Source of the DNA: Poseidonocella sedimentorum
GTDB taxonomy: Bacteria; Pseudomonadota; Alphaproteobacteria; Rhodobacterales; Rhodobacteraceae
Length of the DNA stretch: 64,000 bases
Assembly: GCF_900116005.1 (NCBI RefSeq)
Contig: NZ_FOYI01000001.1
Location: 372,001 to 436,000 of the forward strand
Reading direction: 5' to 3'
Shown: positions 41,051 to 48,874 of the stretch, piece after piece
How positions within the stretch are numbered: position 1 is the stretch's first letter
Layout: each line of letters starts with the position of its first letter
Made by a program: the position numbers and the translations under genes
Notes under the pieces: model-generated
Told to the model about the DNA's origin: nothing
Seen by the model: the letters and a program-made list of their open reading frames with translations, nothing else
Database searches by the model: none

Positions 41051-41899
41051 TCAGAGTTTTTCGAGGAAGCGCTGCACCTTTTCGGTGCGGTGGAGGTCGA
41101 CATGGGTGACGACCCAGATGGGGGCGGACCAGTCGTCGGACGGGGGCAGGATCTCGATCAGCTCGGGGTCGGGGGCGGCGTGGTGCTCGCTGAGAAAGCC
41201 GATGCCGATGCCATCCTTCACGGCTGTGCTCAGGACCAGAGGGTCCGTCACCTTGATCAGCATCGTGCCCGCGCCGAGGGTGTCGCGCATCCAGCGGGCG
41301 AAGGGCATCCGGCTGGCATCGTCTTTGGTCCCGACGAAGCTGTGACCCTCCAGATTGCCGAGATCCGGCCGCCCGCGCCGGCGGACATAGTCGCGGCTGG
41401 CATAGAGGCCGAAGCGCAGGGTGCGGAAGAGCTTGACGACGTAGTCCTGCGTCTCCGGTTTCGGCCCGGCGCGAAAGGCGACATGGGCCTCGCCGTGTTC
41501 GAGGCGGGCCAGATCGGCTGTGGCCGCGAACTCCAGCTCGATCTCCGGGTGCTCGTCATGAAACGCGCGCAGCGCCGGCATGATCAACGGCGCAGTTCCC
41601 GTCAGCGCCGTCACCACGAGCTTGCCCGACAGCCGGCCCGAGCGGCCCCGGTTGCGGCCGGCAAGATCGGCGAACATCTCGTCGGCGCGGGCGGCGACCT
41701 CCAGCATCTCCTGCCCGCTTTCGGTCAATGTGTAGCCGCGCGCGTGCCGCTGGAACAGCTTGGTCTGAAACGCGCCTTCCAGCGTATCGACGTGCCGGTT
41801 CACCGTCGCCCTGTGCACCCCGAGCGCCTCCGCCGCCGCGCTGACGGTGCCATGGCGGGCGAGCATGAGCGCGGTTCTGAGTTCGGTCCAATGCTGCAT
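41051..41899 (-). CDS. LysR-family transcriptional regulator
   Basis: A 282-aa LysR regulator. The N-terminal winged helix-turn-helix is in ALMLARHGTVSAAAEALGVHRATVNRHVDTLE, given here in parts: helix ARHGTVSAAAEALGV, then HRATVNRHVDTLE. A LysR substrate-binding domain follows (about 88-280). ATG 41899 (MQHWTELRTALML) is the typical family start; the longer frame to 41977 runs into the operator region. It is divergent from the DoxX/flavin operon and is the obvious candidate to control it. Confidence 0.92.
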   Translation of the reverse strand: MQHWTELRTALMLARHGTVSAAAEALGVHRATVNRHVDTLEGAFQTKLFQRHARGYTLTESGQEMLEVAARADEMFADLAGRNRGRSGRLSGKLVVTALTGTAPLIMPALRAFHDEHPEIELEFAATADLARLEHGEAHVAFRAGPKPETQDYVVKLFRTLRFGLYASRDYVRRRGRPDLGNLEGHSFVGTKDDASRMPFARWMRDTLGAGTMLIKVTDPLVLSTAVKDGIGIGFLSEHHAAPDPELIEILPPSDDWSAPIWVVTHVDLHRTEKVQRFLEKL

Positions 41900-41936
41900 G
41901 GGGCCATGTCTAGCAGGTCGGACATGTCGCATCAAC

Positions 41937-41979
41937 GCGCATATGATGCGCAATTCGATATCTGGTGCGCATATCATGC
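41937..41979. promoter_or_regulatory. Paired operator-like repeats between LysR gene and doxX
   Basis: GCGCATATGATGCGC (41937-41951) is a perfect inverted repeat, GCGCAT-N3-ATGCGC. A second copy, GCGCATATCATGC (41967-41979), repeats its first 13 bases with one change and keeps a GCAT-N3-ATGC core. The starts are exactly 30 bp apart, three helical turns, so both lie on the same DNA face. The position, directly upstream of both divergent genes, is where LysR proteins bind. Confidence 0.65.
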
Positions 41980-42031
41980 CGGTGTCACTATTGTCTCAAA
42001 CGCCAACACAAGATAACGGACAACACCCGCA

Positions 42032-42388
42032 ATGACATATCTCTCGATCGCCCTTCGCGCCCTCTTGACCCTCGCCTTCGTCGCAGCAGGCGGCGCCAAA
42101 CTCGCCGGTGTGGACATGATGGTCGCAACCTACGACGCCATCGGCCTCGGCCAGTGGTTCCGCTACCTCACCGGCATCGTCGAGATCGCCGGCGCGGTTC
42201 TGCTCTGGCTGCCCCGCCGCCAGGTTGTGGGCGCGGGCCTGCTCGGCGCCACGATGGTCGGCGCGGCGCTGGCGCACCTGGTCGTTCTCGGCCCGTCCGC
42301 CGTCCCCGCCATCGTCCTCGGCCTGCTCAGCGCCGGTGTCCTCTACATCCACCGCGCCCAGATCCCCGCCTACCTCAGCCGCGCCTGA
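42032..42388 (+). CDS. DoxX family membrane protein
   Basis: A 118-aa inner-membrane protein with four hydrophobic helices. It has the DoxX N-terminal pattern ALLTLAFVAAGGAKLAGVD and the Gly-rich RYLTGIVEIAGAVLLWLPR segment. DoxX-like proteins occur with oxidoreductases and thiosulfate/sulfide or oxidative-stress functions. First gene of a three-gene operon controlled, by position, by the divergent LysR protein. Confidence 0.85.
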   Translation: MTYLSIALRALLTLAFVAAGGAKLAGVDMMVATYDAIGLGQWFRYLTGIVEIAGAVLLWLPRRQVVGAGLLGATMVGAALAHLVVLGPSAVPAIVLGLLSAGVLYIHRAQIPAYLSRA

Positions 42389-42419
42389 ACAGCGCGCGAT
42401 CAGCACAAGGAACATGCTC

Positions 42420-42989
42420 ATGAAACTCCTCGCTTTCGCGGCCACCAACAGCCGCATCTCCATCAATCGCACCCTCGTCGAATACGCCGCAGGGCGCCTT
42501 GGGGCCACGGTCCTGCCGGACGCCGAAGTCACGCTTCTCGACCTTAACACCTTCGAAATGCCGATCTACTCCGTCGACCGCGAGGCCGCCTCGGGCATCC
42601 CGCAGGCCGCCCGGGACTTCCACGACGCGATTGGCGACGCGGACGCGGTTCTGGTCTCCTTCGCCGAGCACAACGGCTCGGTCACCTCGGCCTGGAAGAA
42701 CCTCTTCGACTGGATGAGCCGGATTGACGCGCAGGTCTGGCAAGGCAAGCCGGTCATCTTCCTCGCCGCCACCCCGGGGCCACGCGCCGGTGCGGGCGTG
42801 CTCGGCCAGCAGGCGCAGTTGGCGCCGTACTTCGGGGCCGACCTGCGCGGTGTGCAGGGGATCGGCACTTGGGGCGAGGCCTGGGACGCCGAGACCGGAT
42901 CGCTCAGCCGGCCCGAGGACATCGCCGCGCTGGACGCCACCCTTTCGGGGCTGGTCGCGGCACCGGCGCAAAAGGGAGCGGCGGCATGA
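42420..42989 (+). CDS. NADPH-dependent FMN reductase family protein
   Basis: A 189-aa flavodoxin-like FMN reductase. The FMN phosphate loop is in AATNSRISINRTLVEYAA; the conserved FAEHNGSVTSAWKNLFDWMSR segment and the FLAATPGPRAG loop complete the site. ATG 42420 is chosen because AAGGA lies eight bases upstream, whereas for ATG 42414 it would be too close. Probably a quinone or chromate/azo-type reductase acting in redox defence. The stop overlaps the next start by four bases. Confidence 0.88.
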   Translation: MKLLAFAATNSRISINRTLVEYAAGRLGATVLPDAEVTLLDLNTFEMPIYSVDREAASGIPQAARDFHDAIGDADAVLVSFAEHNGSVTSAWKNLFDWMSRIDAQVWQGKPVIFLAATPGPRAGAGVLGQQAQLAPYFGADLRGVQGIGTWGEAWDAETGSLSRPEDIAALDATLSGLVAAPAQKGAAA

Positions 42990-44080
42990 CCGCCGCAGGC
43001 GCGCCGAAGCTCGTCATCGTCGGGGGTGGCTATCTGGGCAGTGATCTGGCGAAATCGCTGGACGCGGTGATGGACGTCACCCTCATCGAGCGCGCCAGCC
43101 ACTTCACCCACGCCCCCGCGATGATCCGCGCCATGGTTGACCCGGCGCTGCTGGACCGGGCGCTGATCCCCTATGATGGGCTGCTCTCGCGCGGGCGGGT
43201 GATCCGGGGCGAGGCCGCGTCGGTCGATGGCGGCGGCGTGACCCTGACGGACGGCACGCGGATCGCGGGCGACTACATCGTGCTGGCGACCGGCTCGGCC
43301 AACGCGGCCCCGTTCAAATCCGCGACCGGTGACATCGAGGGCCTGCGCGCGGACGCCGCGCGCTGGAACGCCGCCTTGCGCGGCGCGTCCCGGGTGCTGA
43401 TCATCGGCGCCGGGGCGGTCGGGACGGAACTGGCCGGCGAGATCGCCCATGCCCACCCCGACAAAACCGTCACACTGGTCGCCAGCGACCCGGCGCTCTT
43501 CCCCGGGTTTCCCGCCAAGCTCGGCGCCTCGCTGGCCGCCAAGCTTCAGGCGATGGGCGTCAAGGTCATCACCGGCGCCCGAGCCGCCTCCTTGCCGGGG
43601 CGCGACCAGCCGGAGGGCGGCACCGTCACCCTGTCGAACGGGGCGGCGATCGAGGCTGACCTGATCGTCCCGGCCGTGGGCTCGCGCCCGCTGACCTCCG
43701 TGGCGGATACGCTTCCGGACGTGGGCCGCGCCGCCGATGGCCGCGTCGCGGTCGATGGCTACCTGCGCCCGTCCTCCCTGCCGAATGTCTTCGCTGCCGG
43801 AGACATCGCCGCCGCAGGCGACGCGATGACCATCGTCGCCATATCGCGCCAGAAACCGTGGCTGGAGAAGACCCTGAAATCCCTCGCCGGAGGCAAACGG
43901 ATCGAAGGTCTCAAACCCTACGCGCCATGGGGCGAGAAGGCCCCGATCCTCGTCCCGCTGGGGCCGCGGCGCGGCAGTTCCTACCTGATGGTCGCGACCC
44001 TCGGCGATTGGGTCACGCGGATGATGAAGGGCCGCGACCTCTTCTTGACCAAGTACAACAAGCTTCTGGGGCGCGCCTGA
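42986..44080 (+). CDS. FAD-dependent NADH/quinone oxidoreductase (AIF/Ndh-like)
   Basis: A 364-aa two-fold flavoprotein. FAD motif VIVGGGYLGSDLAKSL at the N-terminus, NAD(P)H motif VLIIGAGAVGTELAGEI near residue 135, and the second FAD site NVFAAGDIA near 270. The C-terminal 80 residues are basic and end RDLFLTKYNKLLGRA, resembling AIF/FSP1 and type-II NADH dehydrogenase-like proteins that touch the membrane. Last gene of the LysR-linked redox operon, coupled to the FMN reductase by an ATGA overlap. Confidence 0.86.
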   Translation: MTAAGAPKLVIVGGGYLGSDLAKSLDAVMDVTLIERASHFTHAPAMIRAMVDPALLDRALIPYDGLLSRGRVIRGEAASVDGGGVTLTDGTRIAGDYIVLATGSANAAPFKSATGDIEGLRADAARWNAALRGASRVLIIGAGAVGTELAGEIAHAHPDKTVTLVASDPALFPGFPAKLGASLAAKLQAMGVKVITGARAASLPGRDQPEGGTVTLSNGAAIEADLIVPAVGSRPLTSVADTLPDVGRAADGRVAVDGYLRPSSLPNVFAAGDIAAAGDAMTIVAISRQKPWLEKTLKSLAGGKRIEGLKPYAPWGEKAPILVPLGPRRGSSYLMVATLGDWVTRMMKGRDLFLTKYNKLLGRA

Positions 44081-44101
44081 CCGCGCCGCCGGATACGGTT
44101 T

Positions 44102-44127
44102 GGAACGAAACCTCTCCTCGGTTGGTT
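44102..44127 (+). promoter_or_regulatory. EcfG-like promoter of the ferritin-like operon
   Basis: GGAAC (44102-44106), 17 bases, GGTT (44124-44127). The general-stress-response sigma factor EcfG of alphaproteobacteria recognises GGAAC-N16/17-CGTT; the -35 element is perfect and the -10 differs only in its first base. It lies 29 bases before the start of the 84-aa gene and ahead of the ferritin-like gene, a kind of gene often in that regulon. Confidence 0.45.
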
Positions 44128-44156
44128 TGTGTGACAGCAGAGCAAAGGGAGAGCCG

Positions 44157-44411
44157 ATGTTACACCAATCGAGCACACTGCCGGACCCGCCGCGCGCGGC
44201 ATCTCGCCAGCAGGCGATTGGCGCCCTCGACAACTCGCTGAACGAGCACAGTGCCCATGGCCTTGGGGCCACGGGCCGCTCGCTCAACGGGCGAGGCGTG
44301 TTCTCCAAGCTCCAGCCTGCCCAGCCGCCGGGCCAGACACCCGGCATGGGCAAGGCCCGATCCCAGTCGGGCACGCAACCGAGCAGCCGTAAATCCGAAA
44401 AGGAGACTTGA
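44157..44411 (+). CDS. Small hypothetical protein upstream of ferritin-like gene
   Basis: An 84-aa frame with GGGAGA seven bases before the ATG and a stop two bases before the ferritin-like start. The product is polar, rich in Ser, Gln, Pro and Gly, lacks membrane segments and cysteines, and ends in a charged SRKSEKET tail; it looks intrinsically disordered. No family recognised. Its start signal and spacing favour a real gene, while its composition could also come from a non-coding leader. Confidence 0.45.
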   Translation: MLHQSSTLPDPPRAASRQQAIGALDNSLNEHSAHGLGATGRSLNGRGVFSKLQPAQPPGQTPGMGKARSQSGTQPSSRKSEKET

Positions 44412-44412
44412 T

Positions 44413-44856
44413 ATGCCGACGACAGTTGGAACCGAAAACAATGCCGCCGATCTGGTGAAGAACCTTTTGGTTCTGGAGTACGACGCCATCGCCGCCTATG
44501 ACGCGACGATCGAGCGCCTCGACAGCGCCGAGTACCGCAAGCAGGTGGAAAGCTTTCGCCGCGACCACGAGACCCATGTGCAGGAGCTTGGCCAGATCGC
44601 GGACAGCATCGGCGTCGAGAAGCCGACCGAGGGCGACATGAAGCAGTGGCTCACCACCGGCAAGGTCGCGCTGGCCAACATCGCGGGCGATGACGCCGTG
44701 CTCAAGGCGATGAAGACCAACGAGGACGAGACGGTCAGCGCCTATGAACAGGCGCTCAGCAACTCCGTGACCGATCCCCGGCTGCGCCCGGTGATCGAAA
44801 AGGGCCTCGCCGACGAGCGTCGGCACCGGGCCTGGATGGAAACCGCGCAAGCCTGA
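44413..44856 (+). CDS. Ferritin-like domain protein (DUF2383/DUF892-like)
   Basis: A 147-aa all-helical protein. Carboxylate and histidine ligands expected of a ferritin-like four-helix bundle are seen in LVLEYDAIAAYDATIERL, the RDHETHVQELGQ helix, NEDETVSAYEQAL and LADERRHRAWMETA. AGGAG lies seven bases before the ATG. Proteins of this type are induced by starvation, osmotic and oxidative stress and often belong to the EcfG regulon in alphaproteobacteria. The iron-binding role is inferred from the residue pattern. Confidence 0.8.
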   Translation: MPTTVGTENNAADLVKNLLVLEYDAIAAYDATIERLDSAEYRKQVESFRRDHETHVQELGQIADSIGVEKPTEGDMKQWLTTGKVALANIAGDDAVLKAMKTNEDETVSAYEQALSNSVTDPRLRPVIEKGLADERRHRAWMETAQA

Positions 44857-45268
44857 GGCGCCAGAACTTCGGGCCGGCACCGCGTGCCGGCCCGTAGCAG
44901 CTCAAGCCAGGGTCGCTTTCCTCAGACCCCTTGCCAGCTTTGGCCGACCGCAGGTTGGCGGCACTTCACCAAACGCCCGCGCCGCCGCTCGCCGCAATGG
45001 GCCGCTTGTCTCAAACCCTGAGCTGATGCTGCTCGATCGGGCACTCGGAAGCTATGCCGTTCTGGCCGAGCGTCGCGCGTATGCCCCCACCGAGACCAGA
45101 CATCGCGGTCAGGTCTCGCCCCGGTTGCCCTGACCTCGGCGCGTCCGGGCGCCGACCGCCAGACAGGGGCGGAGGCCTCGAGATCGGGCGGCTCGAACTG
45201 AAATGCTTGGTAAATTCGTTAACGTGGTGTAACCAATGATGACGATTTACTTTAGTTTTGAGGTCCCA
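44857..45268. other. Intergenic stretch with strong hairpin, no clear gene
   Basis: GGGCCGGCAC (44871-44880), loop CGC, GTGCCGGCCC (44884-44893) is a perfect ten-pair hairpin 15 bases after the ferritin-like stop. It has no T run but is a likely transcript end or mRNA stabiliser. The remainder, GC-rich to about 45200 and then AT-rich before the next gene, contains only short frames without family features. The AT-rich end should hold the promoter of the VPLPA-CTERM gene. Confidence 0.5.
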
Positions 45269-45922
45269 ATGAAATTCTCAAGTATTATCCTTTCCGTATC
45301 GGCGGCACTTTTCGCGGGCGCGGTGAACGCTGCGACTGTCACCCTCTCGCCGACGGCGGATGGCGATGTTCAGGTCCACGGCGGCGATGTCTTCAATACG
45401 ACGGACGGTGTTCTCTCGTTCGTCCAATCCGGTGCTTTGATACGCAATGCGATCATGGAGTTCGATCTGAGCTCCATTGTGGACACGGCAACGATCAACA
45501 GCGCTACGTTGACCATCACGCTGACCCAGTTCGTCTCCGATCTCGGGTCTACCGCCGCGATTGATCTCTTCGCCTATAATGGCAACGGTGCCGTTGATAT
45601 CGATGATTACGATGCAGCCGGTACCCAGGTCGCTGACACAACGACCCCGACGGGTGGCGTGGCAGGGGACACCAGGTCGTTCAGTTTTTCAACCGTCGCC
45701 CCGATCACCAGCGCGCTGTCGGGCAATCTGCTGACGTTGCGGCTGGAGACTGACAATTTCGCGACTATCTTTTTTGGCGCACTGGAAAACACGACGATTG
45801 ATGCCGCCGCGCTGACCATCGACTATACCGGCCCGTCCGCTGTCCCGCTGCCTGCGGGGCTGCCGCTTTTGCTTGTGGGGCTTGGCGGTCTCGCGGCTCT
45901 GCGGCGAGGCAAGGGCGCCTAG
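45269..45922 (+). CDS. VPLPA-CTERM surface protein (second)
   Basis: A 217-aa secreted protein: signal peptide MKFSSIILSVSAALFAGAVNA, a beta-rich Asp/Thr-rich middle, and the sorting tag VPLPAGLPLLLVGLGGLAAL followed by basic RRGKGA. The middle contains MEFDLSSIVDTATINSATLTI, the beginning of a CBM96/DNRLRE-type beta-sandwich seen in extracellular adhesion or polysaccharide-binding proteins; this match is from memory of the pattern. GAGG lies five bases before the ATG. A strong terminator follows. Confidence 0.83.
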   Translation: MKFSSIILSVSAALFAGAVNAATVTLSPTADGDVQVHGGDVFNTTDGVLSFVQSGALIRNAIMEFDLSSIVDTATINSATLTITLTQFVSDLGSTAAIDLFAYNGNGAVDIDDYDAAGTQVADTTTPTGGVAGDTRSFSFSTVAPITSALSGNLLTLRLETDNFATIFFGALENTTIDAAALTIDYTGPSAVPLPAGLPLLLVGLGGLAALRRGKGA

Positions 45923-45947
45923 CGCTGCCATCTGCAAGACAGTGACA

Positions 45948-45975
45948 GGGGAGCCCGCCGCGGCTCCCCTTTTTT
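45948..45975 (+). terminator. Intrinsic terminator after second VPLPA-CTERM gene
   Basis: GGGGAGCC (45948-45955), loop CGCCGC, GGCTCCCC (45962-45969), followed directly by TTTTTT. Perfect eight-pair stem, 25 bases after the stop codon. It has a T run only in the rightward direction, so it serves the VPLPA-CTERM gene and not the convergent kinase gene. Confidence 0.92.
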
Positions 45976-45992
45976 CGTTCACGCCGTCGCCC

Positions 45993-47228
45993 TCAGCTCC
46001 CGTGGTGCATCGGCAGTTCCAGCCGGAACCGTGTGGTGCGACCTTCGCAGTCGACCGAAAGCTGCCCCTTGTGCGCGGCTGCGATGGTTGAGGCGATGTG
46101 CAGCCCGAGGCCGAGCCCCGCCTCGCTCACGTCGCTGCCGCGGCGGAAGGGCTCGAAGAGGGTGCGCTGGAGTTCCGGCGGGATCGGCTTGCCGTCGTTC
46201 TCCACGTCGATCGTCACGGCGCGCGCGCTGCATGTCCCGAAAACCCGGATCGGCGCGTCGGAGTCGCCGTGTTTGACCGCGTTGGAAATCAGGTTCGAGA
46301 CCGCCTGCGCGACGCGCGCCGCATCGCAGCTCACCGGCCCCGCGAGCTTGAGATCGAGGGTGATGTCCCGTTCGGGCGCGACGACGCGGATCTCATCGAC
46401 GACCTGGCTCAGCGCGTCGGCGAGCGGCGCGTCGGGCTGGGGCGAAACAGTGATGCCGCCGCCGAGGCGCGATTTGGCGTGCAGCATCATGTTGTCGATC
46501 AGCTCGTTCATGCGGTGCAGCGAGGCGCGCATGAGGCTGGCAAAAGAGCGGCCGCGATCGGTCAGCGGCTCCTTGCCGAGCTGGCGCAGACCCGCCCCGA
46601 GCGCGGCGACCGGGTTGCGCAGATCGTGCCCGAGGATGGCGACGAACTCCTCCTGCAGCTGCACCAGATGGCTCTGATGCTTGACCAGAAGCTCTTGGGC
46701 TTCGAGCCGCTCTTCGGTCTCCAGACTGTGCCCGATGAGATCGGCGAACATCTCGAACATCGCAACCGCGCGGGGGTTTTTCACGTCCTTGGGCTCGGTG
46801 TCGATCGCGCAGAGCGTACCGAAAAAGCTGCCATCGCCGCGGTAGATCGGCACGGAGACATAGCTCACGATCCCGAAGGCCGAGGCGATGGGATGGCCGC
46901 GATAGGTCGGATCGGTGGTCGCATCGCTGAAGATGACCATCTCCGCCGTGTCGCGCACCGTCTGGCAAAATGTTGATTCGATGGCGATTTCGTCGCCCGC
47001 GGCGATCCCGAAATTCACCTCGTCGATGGTCCGGCAAGCCACCCAGCGATCCGCCGTGACGCGCGCCACGCCGGCAAAGCGCATGTTCGTCGCCAGCATG
47101 ACCGTCTCGAGGATGGTCCCGACCAGCGTGCTGGCGGCGAGAAGCTCGATATCGGCCTGAAAGTCATGCGATCCGTCCAGATAGGTCTGGCGGTCTTGCA
47201 AAACGGTCTTCGCTTTTTGTCCGGTCAT
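45993..47228 (-). CDS. GAF-domain sensor histidine kinase
   Basis: A 411-aa soluble kinase without membrane segments. A GAF domain (about residues 28-170) contains CQTVRDTAEMVIFSDA and SYVSVPIYRGDGSFFGTLCAID, typical of the GAF modules next to bacteriophytochrome-like kinases. HisKA follows with the phospho-acceptor His201 in ILGHDLRNPVAALG, then HATPase_c with NLISNAVKHGDSDAPI (N box) and AGLGLGLHIA (G2 box). ATG 47228 starts the conserved part. It is divergent from the HisKA_2 kinase; no response regulator follows it. Confidence 0.9.
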   Translation of the reverse strand: MTGQKAKTVLQDRQTYLDGSHDFQADIELLAASTLVGTILETVMLATNMRFAGVARVTADRWVACRTIDEVNFGIAAGDEIAIESTFCQTVRDTAEMVIFSDATTDPTYRGHPIASAFGIVSYVSVPIYRGDGSFFGTLCAIDTEPKDVKNPRAVAMFEMFADLIGHSLETEERLEAQELLVKHQSHLVQLQEEFVAILGHDLRNPVAALGAGLRQLGKEPLTDRGRSFASLMRASLHRMNELIDNMMLHAKSRLGGGITVSPQPDAPLADALSQVVDEIRVVAPERDITLDLKLAGPVSCDAARVAQAVSNLISNAVKHGDSDAPIRVFGTCSARAVTIDVENDGKPIPPELQRTLFEPFRRGSDVSEAGLGLGLHIASTIAAAHKGQLSVDCEGRTTRFRLELPMHHGS

Positions 47229-47315
47229 GCGTCTTACCTTGGAGTGTTGACGGGCTGCACATCGCAGAGACCTGCGCAAGTTACAGGCGCGTTCAGGGAA
47301 AGAGAAGAGACGGCG

Positions 47316-47341
47316 GGAACTTGCGGCGACGCTTGCGCGTT
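47316..47341 (+). promoter_or_regulatory. EcfG-type general-stress promoter
   Basis: GGAAC (47316-47320), 17 bases, CGTT (47338-47341): an exact match to the EcfG consensus GGAAC-N16/17-CGTT of alphaproteobacteria. It lies 78 bases before the HisKA_2 kinase start, in the correct orientation, within a divergent intergenic region. HisKA_2/HWE kinases are the usual upstream kinases of that response, so position and sequence agree. Confidence 0.6.
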
Positions 47342-47419
47342 GTTTGGCTGGCGATCCCGCTAGCAGGGGCTATAAAGCCGATATGGACAGATATGATCCC
47401 CCCGGGACAGGAGCGCAAG

Positions 47420-48874
47420 ATGAGTGTGGACGGTCTTCTCAGTCAAAAGCTCGATCTTACTGAAATCGCCTTCGAAGCCGCGCCGCATGGCTACCTTCTG
47501 CTTGATCCGGACTTCACCATCGTGAACGTCAACCGCTGCTATCTCGACCTGACGGGATCGCACCGCGCGGACCTTGTGGGCATGAACATCTTCGAGGCCT
47601 TTCCCGACAATCCCGAGGACCCGACGGCCGATGGCGTGCGCAATCTGCGCCTCTCTCTGGAGACCGCGCGCGAGACGCAGCAGCCCCACGCGATGGCGAT
47701 TCAGCGCTACGATATCCCGGTCCGGGATGGCGAGCCGGGCGATTTCGAGCAGCGCTACTGGAAGCCGCTGAACACCCCGGTGATCGAGGGCGGCGCGGTT
47801 GTCGGCCTGATCCATCACGTCGAGGATGTGACCGAGCAAATCGTCTTGCAGCGCGATCAGGCGATCCGGTGGCGCTCGGCCCAGAAGCTTCACGACCTTG
47901 CCTTGTGGGAATACGATCACCGCACCAGAACCGCCTTCGTCTCGCGCCCCTTCGCGGCGATGCAGGGGCTGGCCGACTGCGAGGGCACGATGAGCGCGGA
48001 GGTCTGTTTCGAGCCCATCCTCGCCGAGGATCGCGCCGCGGTCGAGGCGGCCTTCGCCGAGGCGGCGCAGCAACCCGACCACAGCGCCATTGCCTTCGTT
48101 CATCGCGTCGTGCTGCCGGGCGGCGACCAGCGCTGGCTGTCGTCCCATGGCGAGCTGGTGCGGGACCACCGGAGCGCCTTGCCCCGGTTCCTGCTGGTGA
48201 GCAACGACATCACCGAAACCAAGCGCCGCGAAGTGGATCTGGCGCGGGCCGTGGAGGAGCGCGACGCGCTGATTGTCCAGAAGGAGGCCCTGCTCGGCGA
48301 GGTCAACCACCGGATCAAGAACTCGCTCCAGCTTGTGTCGAGCATCCTCAACACCGATGCCCGCCGGGCGGAGGACCGCGAGATCCGATCGCGGCTGATG
48401 GATGCGGCCTCGCGCGTCAATGCGGTCACCTCGGTGCATGAGATGCTCTACCAGTCGAACGAGGTTTCGAGCGTGGCCTTCGGCCCGTACCTTCGCGATC
48501 TGTGCGACACGCTCGCGGCGGGGGATGCGCAGGCGGTTCAGGCCGAGCTGACCTGCGATCCGGTCGAGGTGCGGCTCTCGGCGGACAAGGCGATCCCGCT
48601 GGCGCTGATGGTCAACGAGCTTGTCGCCAACGCCATCAAGCACGGGCTCAACGGCAGCACGGGCGGGCGCATCGCGGTCAGCACCAGCCTTGAGGGCGAG
48701 GCGCTGATCCTGAGCGTGTCGGACACTGGCAAGGGCAAAGCCGAAACCGCGACGCCGGGGCTCGGCACCCGCATCATCGACGGGCTCGTCGCGCAGCTTG
48801 GCGCCACCATGGCCGCACCCCCCGATCCCAAAGGACATACCGTGACCGTACGAGTGCCGATCGAGCCGACATGA
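47420..48874 (+). CDS. PAS-containing HisKA_2 sensor kinase
   Basis: A 484-aa soluble kinase. A first PAS domain (about 12-140: APHGYLLLDPDFTIVNVNRCYLDLTG) and a second PAS (about 150-268) precede a HisKA_2 dimerisation domain with phospho-acceptor His297 in GEVNHRIKNSLQLVSSIL, and HATPase_c with LMVNELVANAIKHGLNG and GLGTRIIDGL. No flavin-binding GXNCRFLQ motif, so it is not a classical LOV kinase. AGGAG lies just before ATG 47420. It overlaps the receiver gene by four bases, so the two form a pair. Confidence 0.92.
   Translation: MSVDGLLSQKLDLTEIAFEAAPHGYLLLDPDFTIVNVNRCYLDLTGSHRADLVGMNIFEAFPDNPEDPTADGVRNLRLSLETARETQQPHAMAIQRYDIPVRDGEPGDFEQRYWKPLNTPVIEGGAVVGLIHHVEDVTEQIVLQRDQAIRWRSAQKLHDLALWEYDHRTRTAFVSRPFAAMQGLADCEGTMSAEVCFEPILAEDRAAVEAAFAEAAQQPDHSAIAFVHRVVLPGGDQRWLSSHGELVRDHRSALPRFLLVSNDITETKRREVDLARAVEERDALIVQKEALLGEVNHRIKNSLQLVSSILNTDARRAEDREIRSRLMDAASRVNAVTSVHEMLYQSNEVSSVAFGPYLRDLCDTLAAGDAQAVQAELTCDPVEVRLSADKAIPLALMVNELVANAIKHGLNGSTGGRIAVSTSLEGEALILSVSDTGKGKAETATPGLGTRIIDGLVAQLGATMAAPPDPKGHTVTVRVPIEPT

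Noticed and set aside
45054-45239. 61-residue frame before the second VPLPA-CTERM protein
   Set aside because: No ribosome-binding site; Pro/Arg-rich translation typical of non-coding GC-rich DNA.
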